DNA of 64,000 nt, taken from SFFI01 sp964398655 (lineage in GTDB: Bacteria; Bacillota; Clostridia; Saccharofermentanales; DTU023). The notes beneath the pieces are model-generated. The model saw only the letters and a program-made list of their open reading frames with translations. It ran no database searches and was not told where the DNA came from. The DNA lies in assembly GCA_964398655.1 (NCBI GenBank), contig CAYNNG010000001.1, positions 1 through 64,000 of the forward strand, written 5' to 3'. Positions 1 through 8,615 of this stretch are shown in pieces (position 1 is the first letter of the stretch; the number at the start of each line of letters is the position of its first letter). The position numbers and the translations under genes were made by a program.

Positions 1-50
1 AGCCTAGGTGGCCGGACTCAACAGAAAATGAGGACAGCAAGGACATAGGT

Positions 51-1109
51 ATGATGGAATTAAGACGTTTATGGCCGGATAAAATTGCCCGAGATCGCGA
101 GCTATGGACAGACTTTTTGGCCCAGGCTGGCCTCCGGGCCGAGAGAAATGTCGACCAGGTCTATGGCCTGTTTGAGGGCGAGGATCTAATCGCTACGGGA
201 TCCCTTTTCCATAACATCATTAAATGCGTGGCTGTGCGGGAGGATTACCAGGGCGGTCCGGCTTTTAATCAGTTGATCAGCGCGCTTTTGCAGGTCGTCA
301 TGCAGCAAGGCTCGGGCCAGTCCTACGTTTATACCAAGGTGCGGACTGCGCCGGCCTTTGTCCACTTAGGCTTCCAGGAAATATCCCGCGTGGATGGCCA
401 GCTGGTTTTCTTAGAGAGGGGCATGCGGGGTTTGACTGATTTCTTGGCTGCTCTACAGGCCAAAGATAATAAAGATGTCTTAAAGTCCGGACATTCTGAG
501 CAGGTCGGAGCCATTGTTTTAAACACCAACCCCCTTACCCTGGGCCATATGGCCTTGATTGACTATGCTCGGCAGGCGTGTACCCGGCTCCAGCTTTTTG
601 TCGTGGCGGAAGATCTCTCCGCTTTTCCCGCGGCCGACCGCCTGGCCTTGGTCCAGGAAGCCGTGGCAGATTTCCCAGAAGTACGAGTCCACAGTACCGG
701 GCCTTATTTGGTCTCCGCTGCCACCTTCCCCTCCTACTTTTTGCCAGAAGAAGAAAATGTTACCCGCATCCAGGCCCGCCTGGATGCGCAAATTTTCCGC
801 CGTTACTTCGCCCCTACTCTGGGCATTACTAAGCGTTTTGTTGGCGAAGAGCCGCTTAGCCCTACCACCCACATCTATAACCAGGTAATGGCTGAAGTTT
901 TCCAGGAAGAGTCCCCCTATCCCCCCCTGAAACTGGAGGTCATTCCTCGCGCCGAACGGGATGGTCAGCCTATCTCGGCCTCTCAGGTCCGCCAATATTT
1001 AGCCCAAGGCCAGCTGGACCCGGCGTTAGCGCTAGTGTCCCCAGTCACACAAAAATACTTGCAGAGTCCTCAGGGACAGACCATCATTCAAAAGCTACAA
1101 TCTGTATAA
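51..1109 (+). CDS. citC: [citrate (pro-3S)-lyase] ligase
   Basis: CitC attaches an acetyl group, at the cost of ATP, to the thiol of the citrate lyase acyl carrier protein and so activates citrate lyase in the cytoplasm. The 352-residue protein has the usual family length. The N-terminal third looks like a GNAT-type domain, and residues about 152-166 carry the nucleotidyltransferase signature NPLTLGH (the HxGH-type ATP site). The match is in order and full length. Two ATG codons lie in tandem (51 and 54); AAGGA at the right spacing supports either. The lyase subunit genes citD, citE and citF are not in the window, so they would have to lie upstream of base 1 or elsewhere. A small hairpin follows the stop codon. 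Confidence 0.88.
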   Translation: MMELRRLWPDKIARDRELWTDFLAQAGLRAERNVDQVYGLFEGEDLIATGSLFHNIIKCVAVREDYQGGPAFNQLISALLQVVMQQGSGQSYVYTKVRTAPAFVHLGFQEISRVDGQLVFLERGMRGLTDFLAALQAKDNKDVLKSGHSEQVGAIVLNTNPLTLGHMALIDYARQACTRLQLFVVAEDLSAFPAADRLALVQEAVADFPEVRVHSTGPYLVSAATFPSYFLPEEENVTRIQARLDAQIFRRYFAPTLGITKRFVGEEPLSPTTHIYNQVMAEVFQEESPYPPLKLEVIPRAERDGQPISASQVRQYLAQGQLDPALALVSPVTQKYLQSPQGQTIIQKLQSV

Positions 1110-1217
1110 ATAATTGCTTTCTGCGTGCTGGCTCTCATCCCTGGCCAGAAGTCCAGGCCTCAAATCATGCGTGGAAGCCTTTTGCGAGCACCATGTAGTG
1201 ACTGATCGCGACTTAGA

Positions 1218-1246
1218 CCCTGCTACTCGCAGGGTATTAATAATTT
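1218..1246 (+). terminator. possible terminator after citC
   Basis: A perfect 6-bp stem CCCTGC/GCAGGG with a 5-base loop is followed by TATTAATAATTT. It sits about 110 bases after the citC stop. The T-tract is broken by A residues, so it may be weak. Confidence 0.4.
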
Positions 1247-1282
1247 ACCGGCTTTGGTAATTATTATAAAAAATATCCCTCT

Positions 1283-1298
1283 TATCTTGATCAAGATA
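1283..1298. promoter_or_regulatory. 16-bp perfect palindrome, candidate operator of brnQ
   Basis: The sequence TATCTTGATCAAGATA reads the same on both strands. It lies about 45 bases upstream of the candidate -10 element of brnQ, a position suited to a dimeric DNA-binding regulator. Confidence 0.45.
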
Positions 1299-1339
1299 TG
1301 CACACTGCCTAAAAATTTCTTTATTTTCTCGGCCGGTTT

Positions 1340-1348
1340 TGCTAAGAT
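1340..1348 (+). promoter_or_regulatory. candidate extended -10 promoter of brnQ
   Basis: TGCTAAGAT gives a TGn extension plus a TAAGAT -10 box. A TTTATT hexamer lies 17 bases upstream as a weak -35. The predicted start of transcription falls near 1355, at the base of the stem-loop described next. Confidence 0.5.
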
Positions 1349-1353
1349 GAATA

Positions 1354-1393
1354 AGCTTTGGGGTGGCTAAACAGCTATAACTCTGCCAAAGCT
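1354..1393 (+). promoter_or_regulatory. 5' stem-loop in the brnQ leader
   Basis: AGCTTTGG (1354-1361) pairs perfectly with CCAAAGCT (1386-1393), enclosing 24 bases. It would form the very 5' end of the brnQ mRNA if the -10 call is right. It does not resemble a T-box because the conserved AGGGTGGAACCGCG motif is absent. Confidence 0.4.
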
Positions 1394-1437
1394 AAACCAA
1401 CTATGTATCCAGATCACTGGCTGGGGAGGAAGACTTG

Positions 1438-2781
1438 ATGAAGTCACAGAATCGGACCAAAGACCTTTTGGTGGTTAGTTTTGCCCTGTTTTCTATGTTT
1501 TTGGGCGCGGGTAATATTATTTTCCCACCCTACATGGGAGCGATGGCGGGTTCAGATTGGACCATGGCCAGTCTGGGCTTTGTCCTAACAGGGACCGGCC
1601 TGCCCATGCTGGGCATCGTGGCGGTGGCCAAGGCTGGAGGGAGCGCGCAAAAATTCTGTGAACGTGTATCCCCGGTTTTCGCGACCGTGCTCACCACGAT
1701 TATCCTGACCTTTATTGGGCCCCTCTTCGCCATTCCCCGTACCGCCGCAACCGCGGTGGAGTTGGCAGTCCTGCCCTTTATGTCGGACTCTATCGACCCC
1801 AATACCCTGCTGGTGGTAGGGGCTTTGATCTTTTTTAGCATCTGCCTATATTTTATCCTTAGCCCCAATTCCGTAATTGACCGGCTGGGCTCATTCTTCA
1901 CACCCTTCCTCTTGATTTTCCTGGCTATCATTATTGGCATTGGTATTTTTAAGCCCATTGGCCAACCTATCGCGCCTGCGCCAGAACGCATGGGGACCGG
2001 GGTTTTCCACTACGGTTTTAGCACGGGCTACCAAACCATGGACGCCCTAGCTTCCATCGTCTTCGGCGGTACCGTCGCCATGACCCTGCAGCAAAAGGGT
2101 TACGAGGGCAAGTCGCAAGAATCCATCATGCGGAAAGTGGCCGCCCTGGCGGGTCTGGGCACCATGGCCGTTTATGTGGGCTTTGCTTGGATTGGGGCTT
2201 CAGGCTCCGGCCAATTGCAAAGTATTCCTGACCGCACCACTCTAACCGTAACGGCTATCAAGCTTTTATCTGGGAATTTTGGGCAGGTGCTCCTGGCCCT
2301 GATCATCTTCCTGGCCTGCTTGACCACAGCCATCGGCTGCCTCTTAACCGCCAGTGATTATTTTACCGGCCTGTTCAAAAACCGCTTCAGCTATAAGGCA
2401 GTAGCGGTAACCTTAACCCTGCTTTCCTACCTGGTGTCCATCATGGGCGTAGAAGGTATCATTAACCTCTCCACCCCCCTCTTGGAAATCATTTATCCCG
2501 TAGTTATCGTCTTAATCGCCCTCAACCTTTTGGGCAAGAAACTCGTTCCCTACGACGAAGTTTTCATTGGCGGGGTCATCGCCGCGATTCCTTTTGGTGT
2601 AGTCCAGGCTCTTAAAACCATCACAGTGACCAAGCCCACGGCAGAAGAAATTCTGGTCCACGTACCCCTGGGCCCTCAAGGCTTTGCCTTCCTCATCCCG
2701 GCCATCGTGGGCTGTATCATTGGCTGGTTTGTAGGAAAAAATCGGTCTAGTAAATCAGACAAAATAAAAGATCCCGCCTAA
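1438..2781 (+). CDS. brnQ: branched-chain amino acid:cation symporter, BrnQ/LIVCS family
   Basis: This 447-residue integral membrane protein has about twelve hydrophobic segments and the N-terminal family signature GAGNIIFPP (about residues 23-31). BrnQ carriers import leucine, isoleucine and valine with a sodium ion or proton. I chose the ATG at 1438, seven bases after GGGAGGA; a TTG codon directly before it is a less likely start. The gene ends convergently with the opp operon, sharing a hairpin at its 3' end. The family match is strong; the preferred amino acid cannot be read from the sequence. Confidence 0.93.
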   Translation: MKSQNRTKDLLVVSFALFSMFLGAGNIIFPPYMGAMAGSDWTMASLGFVLTGTGLPMLGIVAVAKAGGSAQKFCERVSPVFATVLTTIILTFIGPLFAIPRTAATAVELAVLPFMSDSIDPNTLLVVGALIFFSICLYFILSPNSVIDRLGSFFTPFLLIFLAIIIGIGIFKPIGQPIAPAPERMGTGVFHYGFSTGYQTMDALASIVFGGTVAMTLQQKGYEGKSQESIMRKVAALAGLGTMAVYVGFAWIGASGSGQLQSIPDRTTLTVTAIKLLSGNFGQVLLALIIFLACLTTAIGCLLTASDYFTGLFKNRFSYKAVAVTLTLLSYLVSIMGVEGIINLSTPLLEIIYPVVIVLIALNLLGKKLVPYDEVFIGGVIAAIPFGVVQALKTITVTKPTAEEILVHVPLGPQGFAFLIPAIVGCIIGWFVGKNRSSKSDKIKDPA

Positions 2782-2799
2782 GTCCTTAACCTAGGCGGG
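2760..2799 (-). terminator. terminator of the opp operon, overlapping the brnQ 3' end
   Basis: CCCGCCTA (2773-2780) pairs with TAGGCGGG (2792-2799). Read on the minus strand the stem is followed by ATCTTTTATTTT, a good U-tract, so it terminates transcription arriving from oppF. On the plus strand the T-tract is poor. Confidence 0.6.
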
Positions 2800-2840
2800 G
2801 CCTTAATCTAAACGACCCTTAGTTTAGGCCGCTCCTTGAT

Positions 2841-3926
2841 CTAGGCGTCGTAGAGGTGGCAGGCTACCAGGTGGCCAGGTTCCATTTCTCTTTCCGCGGG
2901 GAATTCCTGCTGACAAATAGGCATAGCGTAGGGGCAGCGGTCATAGAAATAGCAGCCTTGCGGGAGGTTGACCGCTGAGGGGATCTCACCCTTAATCGGC
3001 ATCTCTTCAACAATAGGCTCTTCATCAATCGTGGGAACCGCAGAAAAGAGCATTTTGGTGTAAGGATGCAGAGGTTTTTCAAAGATCTGGTCCTTGCTGC
3101 CCTTTTCCACAATACTACCTAAGTACATGCAGGCCAGGCGGTCTGAGATATGACGTACAACAGAGAGATCGTGGGCAATAAAGAGGCAGGAAAAGCCCAT
3201 TTCATCCTTGAGGTCCATTAGAAGGTTAAGGATTTGCGCCTGGATGGATACGTCGAGGGCAGAGACTGGCTCGTCCGCAATGATAAAGGAAGGTTCCACG
3301 GCCAAGGACCTGGCGATCACGATCCGCTGTCTTTGGCCGCCGGAAAATTGGTGGGGATAACGCCGGCTGTGCTCCGGGCGGAGGCCCACCTTTTGTAAGA
3401 GGGCCACCGCTTTCTCTTCAGCTTCCTCCCGATTGGCAGCTAACTTATGGAAAAGCAGGGGTTCACAGATGATATCAATGACCCTTTGCCGGGGATTGAG
3501 CGAAGTATAAGGGTCCTGGAAAATCATCTGCATTTCCCGCCGGACCTTGCCCAATTTATTTTCTGGTAAATGGCTAATATCCTGGCCCTGGTAAATAATC
3601 TGGCCGCCCGCAGGTTCTAATAGCCTAATGACGGTTTTAGCCGCAGTTGATTTACCACAGCCCGACTCACCTACGAGAGCAAAAACTTCTCCCTGCTTTA
3701 CGTCAAAGGAAATCTTATTTAAGGCATGGACCACTTTGTCGTCCCAACGAATTTTGCCGTCCTCGCGGCGGAGTGACTGGAAGAAGCCCTTAGTAAGGAA
3801 AAACTTCTGTTCGAGCTCATGTACTTCTAAAACCGTAGCCGCCGCGGCAGTTGGGCCGCCAGAGGCAGCTAAAGTCTCACCCATCTGTTCAAGCTCGGTT
3901 GGCGTAGAAAGTAAATTTTCTGTCAT
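2841..3926 (-). CDS. oppF: oligopeptide/dipeptide ABC transporter ATP-binding protein OppF-type
   Basis: This is the second ATPase of a peptide importer, powering OppBC at the cytoplasmic face. The 361-residue protein has Walker A GESGCGKS at about 86-93, the signature FSGGQRQR, Walker B IIADEP and the C-terminal oligopeptide-transporter extension with CYFYDRCPYAMPIC. I start it at the ATG of 3924-3926, preceded by GAGGAG; longer readings overlap oppD and have no binding site. It follows the oppD stop by 20 bases. The N-terminal 30 residues are Ala/Thr-rich and outside the ABC fold. Confidence 0.93.
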   Translation of the reverse strand: MTENLLSTPTELEQMGETLAASGGPTAAAATVLEVHELEQKFFLTKGFFQSLRREDGKIRWDDKVVHALNKISFDVKQGEVFALVGESGCGKSTAAKTVIRLLEPAGGQIIYQGQDISHLPENKLGKVRREMQMIFQDPYTSLNPRQRVIDIICEPLLFHKLAANREEAEEKAVALLQKVGLRPEHSRRYPHQFSGGQRQRIVIARSLAVEPSFIIADEPVSALDVSIQAQILNLLMDLKDEMGFSCLFIAHDLSVVRHISDRLACMYLGSIVEKGSKDQIFEKPLHPYTKMLFSAVPTIDEEPIVEEMPIKGEIPSAVNLPQGCYFYDRCPYAMPICQQEFPAEREMEPGHLVACHLYDA

Positions 3927-3946
3927 AGGAATCTCCTCAGGTTCTG

Positions 3947-4996
3947 TTAAAACACATCTTCGCCCGCGGCCAAGGGGTAATGGCAGGCCACAAAGTGGTC
4001 GGGGGTGTGTTCTGTCAGCTGGGGCTGGACCTTGCGGCATTTATCCTGGCAGCGGGGGCAGCGGTCCGCGAAGTAGCAGCCTTGGGGTAAATTCAGCATG
4101 GAGGGCACCATGCCGGGGATATGGGGTAAGCGTGGTCTAGTTGACCGCAAGCGGGGAATGCATTTTAAGAGGCCCACGGTATAGGGGTGGCGGGCTTGGT
4201 GAATCAGCTCGTCCCTGCTGGCATGTTCGACCAATTTCCCGCAGTACATTACGGCAATCCGGTCCGCATTCTCCGAGACCACCGCCAGGTCATGGGTAAT
4301 CAAGATCAGCGAGGTTCCCTGCTCTTTAACCAACTTGGTCATGAGGCGGAGAATCTGAGCCTGGATGGTTACGTCCAAGGCGGTGGTAGGTTCGTCTGCG
4401 ATCAACAGTTTAGGTTCAATGGAAAGGGCAATAGCGATCACTACCCTTTGGCGCATGCCCCCGGATAGTTGGAAAGGATAGGACTTGAGCCGCTCTTCGG
4501 GCTTGGGAATGCCTACCGCCTTGAGCAGCTCGATACACTTGGCTCGGCGTTCGGCCTTAGACATTTCGGGCCGGTGGAGGATAAACATCTCTGAGAGCTG
4601 GTGTTCAATAGTCTTCAGCGGGTCCAAAGAGGTCAAGGAGTCTTGGAAGACCATGGAAATCTTGTCTCCCCGGATCTTCTGCATCTCCTTTTCCGAGGCT
4701 GGCACTAGGTCCCGCCCCTCAAAGATGATTTGCCCGGATTCAATCTTCCCATTGCCGTCTAAAAGCTTGAGGATAGAGTAAGAAGCCGCAGACTTGCCGG
4801 AGCCAGATTCGCCCACAATGCCCAGGATTTCTTTTTCCTTAAGGCTGAAGGAGATGCCGTCAACGGCCTTAATCACGCCATCGAAGGTTTGGAAGTACAT
4901 ACACAAATCGCGCACATCCAACATGACGTCCGAAGACGGGGCAGGATTCGCCTGCACTTGCTGGTCAGATTTTGCTGGAGTCAAAACTTGTGACAT
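3947..4996 (-). CDS. oppD: oligopeptide/dipeptide ABC transporter ATP-binding protein OppD-type
   Basis: First ATPase of the peptide importer, 349 residues. Walker A GESGSGKS lies at about 62-69, the signature LSGGMRQR near 175, Walker B LLIADEP near 200, and the C-terminal Cys motif CYFADRCPRCQDKC typical of OppD/DppD near 315. The ATG at 4994-4996 begins one base after the oppC stop and has GGGGGTG before it, so translation is probably coupled. Residues 1-22 are a polar leader not found in all homologues. Confidence 0.93.
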   Translation of the reverse strand: MSQVLTPAKSDQQVQANPAPSSDVMLDVRDLCMYFQTFDGVIKAVDGISFSLKEKEILGIVGESGSGKSAASYSILKLLDGNGKIESGQIIFEGRDLVPASEKEMQKIRGDKISMVFQDSLTSLDPLKTIEHQLSEMFILHRPEMSKAERRAKCIELLKAVGIPKPEERLKSYPFQLSGGMRQRVVIAIALSIEPKLLIADEPTTALDVTIQAQILRLMTKLVKEQGTSLILITHDLAVVSENADRIAVMYCGKLVEHASRDELIHQARHPYTVGLLKCIPRLRSTRPRLPHIPGMVPSMLNLPQGCYFADRCPRCQDKCRKVQPQLTEHTPDHFVACHYPLAAGEDVF

Positions 4997-4997
4997 C

Positions 4998-5897
4998 TTA
5001 CACCCCCTGTAATTTGGGATTGAGTTCGTCCCTGAGGAAGTCACCCAAGAGGTTTATGCCAAAAACAATCAGCATGATATAAAAGCCTGGGAAAACAGAA
5101 ACCCACCAGAGGCCGCTGAAAAGCACATCGAAGCCACTCTTGACCAGGAGGCCCAAAGAGGGCTGGGTGATGGGCACGCCCACGCCCAGGAAGGACAGGG
5201 TGGCCTCTGTCAAAATGAAGGACCCGACCTGCATCGTGGCAAGTACCACAATCGAGTTGCTGACATTGGGCAGGACGTGGCGGAAGAGGATTTGTCTGGT
5301 CGGGAAGCCCATGGTGCGCGCGGCTTGGACATAGTCCAGGTTTTTGACCTTTAAGGTTTCCCCCCGCACGGTGCGGGCGTAGGTTACCCAGCCTACTGCG
5401 ATGAGGGCAATTAGGAGCTTGCCTATGCCCCGTCCAAATACCGCCATGATGGCCAGAGCCAGGAGCATGGAGGGGAAAGACAACTGGACGTCCGCAATCC
5501 TCATGATCACGCTTTCAGTTCTGCCGCCAAAATAGCCAGCTACTAAACCCAGGAGTGTACCCAAGAGGCAGGACCCAATCATGCCTACCAGGCCGATGAA
5601 GATAGAAGACCGAGAGCCGTAAATAATAGCACTCATAAGGCAGCGGCCCTGGTTGTCTGTGCCCAGGGGGAACTGCGGGTCTCCTCCCTCTTCCCAGGCG
5701 GGAGGGAGGTAGGCGTTAGCCAGGTTGATTTGCTTTAAGTCGTAAGGGTTTTGCGGGGCTAAGAAGGGCCCAATGAGCGCGATCAAAATAGCCGCGACTA
5801 AGAGGATGGTACCCACGATCGCTCCCCCGCTGTGCCGGTACTTATAGAAAAACTCAGACTTAAAAAAGGATTTTTTCTTAGCTTGCTTATTTTTCAT
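4998..5897 (-). CDS. oppC: peptide ABC transporter permease OppC/DppC-type
   Basis: A 299-residue inner membrane permease. It has the OppC N-terminal segment with one membrane span, then the binding-protein-dependent transport domain. The EAA loop (around residues 185-215, including ARTMGFPTRQILFRHVLPN) contacts OppD/OppF. The gene lies 10 bases after oppB. A Lys-rich N-terminus follows the start, as usual for a cytoplasmic tail. Confidence 0.93.
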   Translation of the reverse strand: MKNKQAKKKSFFKSEFFYKYRHSGGAIVGTILLVAAILIALIGPFLAPQNPYDLKQINLANAYLPPAWEEGGDPQFPLGTDNQGRCLMSAIIYGSRSSIFIGLVGMIGSCLLGTLLGLVAGYFGGRTESVIMRIADVQLSFPSMLLALAIMAVFGRGIGKLLIALIAVGWVTYARTVRGETLKVKNLDYVQAARTMGFPTRQILFRHVLPNVSNSIVVLATMQVGSFILTEATLSFLGVGVPITQPSLGLLVKSGFDVLFSGLWWVSVFPGFYIMLIVFGINLLGDFLRDELNPKLQGV

Positions 5898-5907
5898 ACA
5901 GCACCAC

Positions 5908-6873
5908 CTAGGTCAGAGAGATCCGCGGATCAATCAGCGAATAGAGAATATCTACGATAAAGTTGATTACTACAAACATCGCGGCAGTAATCATCAGATA
6001 AGCCACAATAATAGGACGGTCCGCCTTGCCAATCGAGTCGATGAGCAGTTTGCCCATGCCGGGCCAGGCATAGATGGTTTCCGTCACGGTGGTGAAGGCA
6101 ATCAGGCCCCCGATATTGAGGCCGAGCACCGTTACGACCGGGATAAGGGCATTTTTTAAAGCGTGGCCAAACATGACTCGGCGGTTGCCGGCGCCCTTGG
6201 CCCGTAAAAATTTGACAAAGTCTTCCCGCATGGTCTCGATAATGCCGGAACGAGTTAAGCGCAGGGTGGAAGCGATATTGCTGATAGCCAGGGTAACGGA
6301 GGGCATAATCAAATGCTTCCAGCCGTCCTTGGTGAAAAGGCTGGAGGACATACCCAGGAAGGTGCCCACCTCTCCCCGGCCCGAGGCTGGCATGACATGT
6401 AATTCCACAGCGAAAATATAAATGAGCATCATGCCAATCCAGAAGTTTGGTAGAGAAATGCCTAAAATCGAGCCACCCATAATGATCTTGGATGACCGGC
6501 GTTCCGGGAAGGCACCCGCGTAAACGCCTAAGGGTATAGCAATCAAAATAATGAGCAGACTGGCCACAATGACTACTTCAATCGTGGCGGGGAAGCGTTC
6601 AAGGATTAAACCCATAGCCGGCTCACCGTAGGAATAGGAGACACCGAAATCTCCGTGGAGCACGTCTTTGAGAAAGATGCCATATTGGACATAAATAGGC
6701 TTATCCAAGCCTAAGCGAGCGCGCGCGGCTAGAATTTCTTCTTCGCTGGCATCTTCTCGAACCAGCATGGCAACCGGGTCGCCCAAGAAGCTGGTCAAGA
6801 AAAAAACTAGGATAGACACTACTAACATGACAATTAGCATTTGTCCAAAACGTCGTAAGAAATACTTAAGCAC
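5908..6873 (-). CDS. oppB: peptide ABC transporter permease OppB/DppB-type
   Basis: A 321-residue permease with an N-terminal span, a periplasm-facing loop and five further spans; the EAA loop falls at about 208-240 (FLRAKGAGNRRVMFGHALKN). The start is GTG (6871-6873), preceded by GAGGAGG. It is separated from oppA by an 88-base spacer that holds a strong hairpin, which probably lowers permease expression relative to the binding protein. Confidence 0.92.
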   Translation of the reverse strand: MLKYFLRRFGQMLIVMLVVSILVFFLTSFLGDPVAMLVREDASEEEILAARARLGLDKPIYVQYGIFLKDVLHGDFGVSYSYGEPAMGLILERFPATIEVVIVASLLIILIAIPLGVYAGAFPERRSSKIIMGGSILGISLPNFWIGMMLIYIFAVELHVMPASGRGEVGTFLGMSSSLFTKDGWKHLIMPSVTLAISNIASTLRLTRSGIIETMREDFVKFLRAKGAGNRRVMFGHALKNALIPVVTVLGLNIGGLIAFTTVTETIYAWPGMGKLLIDSIGKADRPIIVAYLMITAAMFVVINFIVDILYSLIDPRISLT

Positions 6874-6912
6874 TCTACCCTCCTCTAGTTCCTACGTTTA
6901 AAGTTATAAGCT

Positions 6913-6940
6913 GCCCGCCCTGCGCAAGGCAGGGACGGGC
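6913..6940 (-). terminator. intercistronic hairpin between oppA and oppB
   Basis: GCCCGCCCTGC pairs with GCAGGGACGGGC apart from one bulged A. On the minus strand it is followed by a T/A-rich stretch without a solid U-run. Such hairpins often stabilise the oppA message and partly terminate transcription into the permease genes. Confidence 0.6.
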
Positions 6941-6961
6941 GAAAATGGTGAATTCCAGCAG

Positions 6962-8460
6962 TTATTTTTTGTGGAAGCGCCAGGCGTAGACCATCTTGTC
7001 GAAGGTCGGAGTAAATTCCAGGTTGTCTTTGATCGCGTAAGAGTCTTCTTCGTAGTGCAGAGGCAGGACAGGATATTCAAAGGCAGACAGCTGGTTAGCT
7101 TCTTTGACGATTTCTGCGCGTTTCTCTACATCGGGTTCTGCCAGGGCTTTCTCAATCAGTTTGTCTACTTCAGGATTGGAGTAGTGGCCCCGGTTGACAG
7201 AGCCGTAGTTGAGCTCACGATTATAGGTATGGACCATGTCTTTGAGCAGGGAAACACCGTCTACTGAGGCATCGGACCAGCCGGTCATCAGAGCCATGGT
7301 GTTGTTTTCCCGTACGCTGATATGGGTGAAGAAGTTGGACTTGGGCATGAGGTTAAGGTTTACCTTGATGCCGATCTTTTCCCAGTAGGCAGTTACGGCC
7401 TGGGCAATTTTCGCGTCGTTGACATAGCGGTCATTGGGCGCGTCGAAGGTAATCTCAAAGCCATCAGGATAGCCGGCTTCGGCTAAGAGCTCCATGGCTT
7501 TTTCGGGGTTGTAGTCCGGCAGGTCGACCTCTTCTTCGCCGACATAGCCCTGGGGCACGATGGAGTTCATGAGATAGGCGTGGCCATTCATGACATTCTT
7601 GATGATCGTTTCCCGGTCAATGGCCAGGAACATAGCTTCTCTAACTCTGGCATCAGCCATGGGATTTTCTCCTTCGGGGAAGAAGGGAGAGTCCGGACGG
7701 GCATCCAGGTTCACGTAAATTTCCCTGAGGCCTTGGCGGGTCAGGAGTTCAATGCCGTCGGCATTGGCCAGACGTTCCGCGTCACGTACAGGCACATCTA
7801 TCATGAAGTCAATTTCTCCACTGAGCATGGTGGCCGTACGGATCGCGTCGTTGGAGATAGGACGGAAACGCACATTCTTGAATTCTGGCTCTTCGCCCCA
7901 GTAATTTTCGTTGTACTTGAGGTCGATATGGTCTTCTTTAACCTGTTCCACAAAGACATAGGGACCTGTACCAATGGGATTAGCTGCAATTTCTTGTTCA
8001 GTCTTACCCACAATGTTATCGGCCTTGAGGATGTAAATATTAGATAACTCAAAGAGGAAGATGGTATCTACAGATTTGAGATGGAAGATGACAGTGTAGT
8101 CGTCAGGGGTCTCTATTTCCTTAATGGAACCAGCATAGATAGAAAAGGCCGAGGGGGAGTCTGGATCGCTGGCCAGTTCAATGGAGGCCTTGACATCTGC
8201 GGAGGTGAGCTCTGATCCATCATGGAAGAGAACGCCCTGACGCAGTTTGAACGTCCAGGTTAATCCATCTTCAGATTGCTCAAAGGATTCAGCCAATAAA
8301 GGTTGGAAGACTAAATCTTGATCAATCATCACCAGGGGCTGGAAAATATGCCGCATGAATTGGTTGGTAGGGCCTTCATCATAGCGGTAGGGGTCCATGG
8401 AAAGGATGTCCGAGGCCATAGCAATTACTAGTTGGTCGTCCTCAGCCTGAGCAGGCAGGC
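6962..8460 (-). CDS. oppA: peptide-binding protein of the Opp/Dpp transporter (solute-binding family 5), 5' end lost in the gap
   Basis: This is the extracytoplasmic receptor that delivers peptides to OppBC. At least 485 residues of the SBP_bac_5 fold are present, with family motifs such as GLTWTFKLRQGVLFHDG and ANPIGTGPYVF. The reading frame is open past the first in-window ATG (8417-8419) up to the gap and encodes ...LPAQAEDDQLVIA, which looks like the end of a signal peptide with an AQA cleavage site. The initiator and most of the signal are therefore in the unsequenced gap. No lipobox cysteine appears in the visible part, which is unusual for a Gram-positive binding protein. DppA-like homology is clear; the peptide size preference is not. 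Confidence 0.9.
8406..8460. repeat. 55-bp direct repeat, left copy flanking the gap
   Basis: Bases 8406-8460 are identical to 8561-8615. The length of 55 and the position at both edges of an N-run point to an assembler k-mer overlap rather than a biological repeat. Confidence 0.9.
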
Positions 8461-8560
8461 NNNNNNNNNNNNNNNNNNNNNNNNNNNNNNNNNNNNNNNN
8501 NNNNNNNNNNNNNNNNNNNNNNNNNNNNNNNNNNNNNNNNNNNNNNNNNNNNNNNNNNNN
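8461..8560. other. assembly gap (100 Ns)
   Basis: The run is exactly 100 unknown bases, the conventional length for a gap of unknown size. The genes on either side (oppA and the rpiR-like regulator) are both incomplete at this point, so real sequence is missing or mis-joined. Confidence 0.99.
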
Positions 8561-8615
8561 ATGTCCGAGGCCATAGCAATTACTAGTTGGTCGTCCTCAG
8601 CCTGAGCAGGCAGGC
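8561..8615. repeat. 55-bp direct repeat, right copy flanking the gap
   Basis: Identical to 8406-8460. In the oppA frame the left copy makes sense (signal peptide end); this right copy supplies only an unnatural tail to the RpiR-like frame, so it is the more suspect copy. Confidence 0.9.

Larger units (their letters stand above)
1110..1437. other. intergenic region between citC and brnQ
   Basis: No gene is seen here. The region holds a 6-bp stem-loop (1218-1234), an AT-rich imperfect inverted repeat (1239-1265), a perfect 16-bp palindrome (1283-1298), a promoter-like extended -10 element and a terminally placed stem-loop just before brnQ. The density of symmetrical elements suggests that brnQ is regulated, probably by an amino-acid-responsive factor, but the regulator cannot be named from sequence. 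Confidence 0.6.

Noticed and set aside
1300..1437. T-box or SAM riboswitch upstream of brnQ
   Set aside because: GGGGTGGC is present but the surrounding T-box core and a terminator/antiterminator pair are missing; the leader is under 90 bases.
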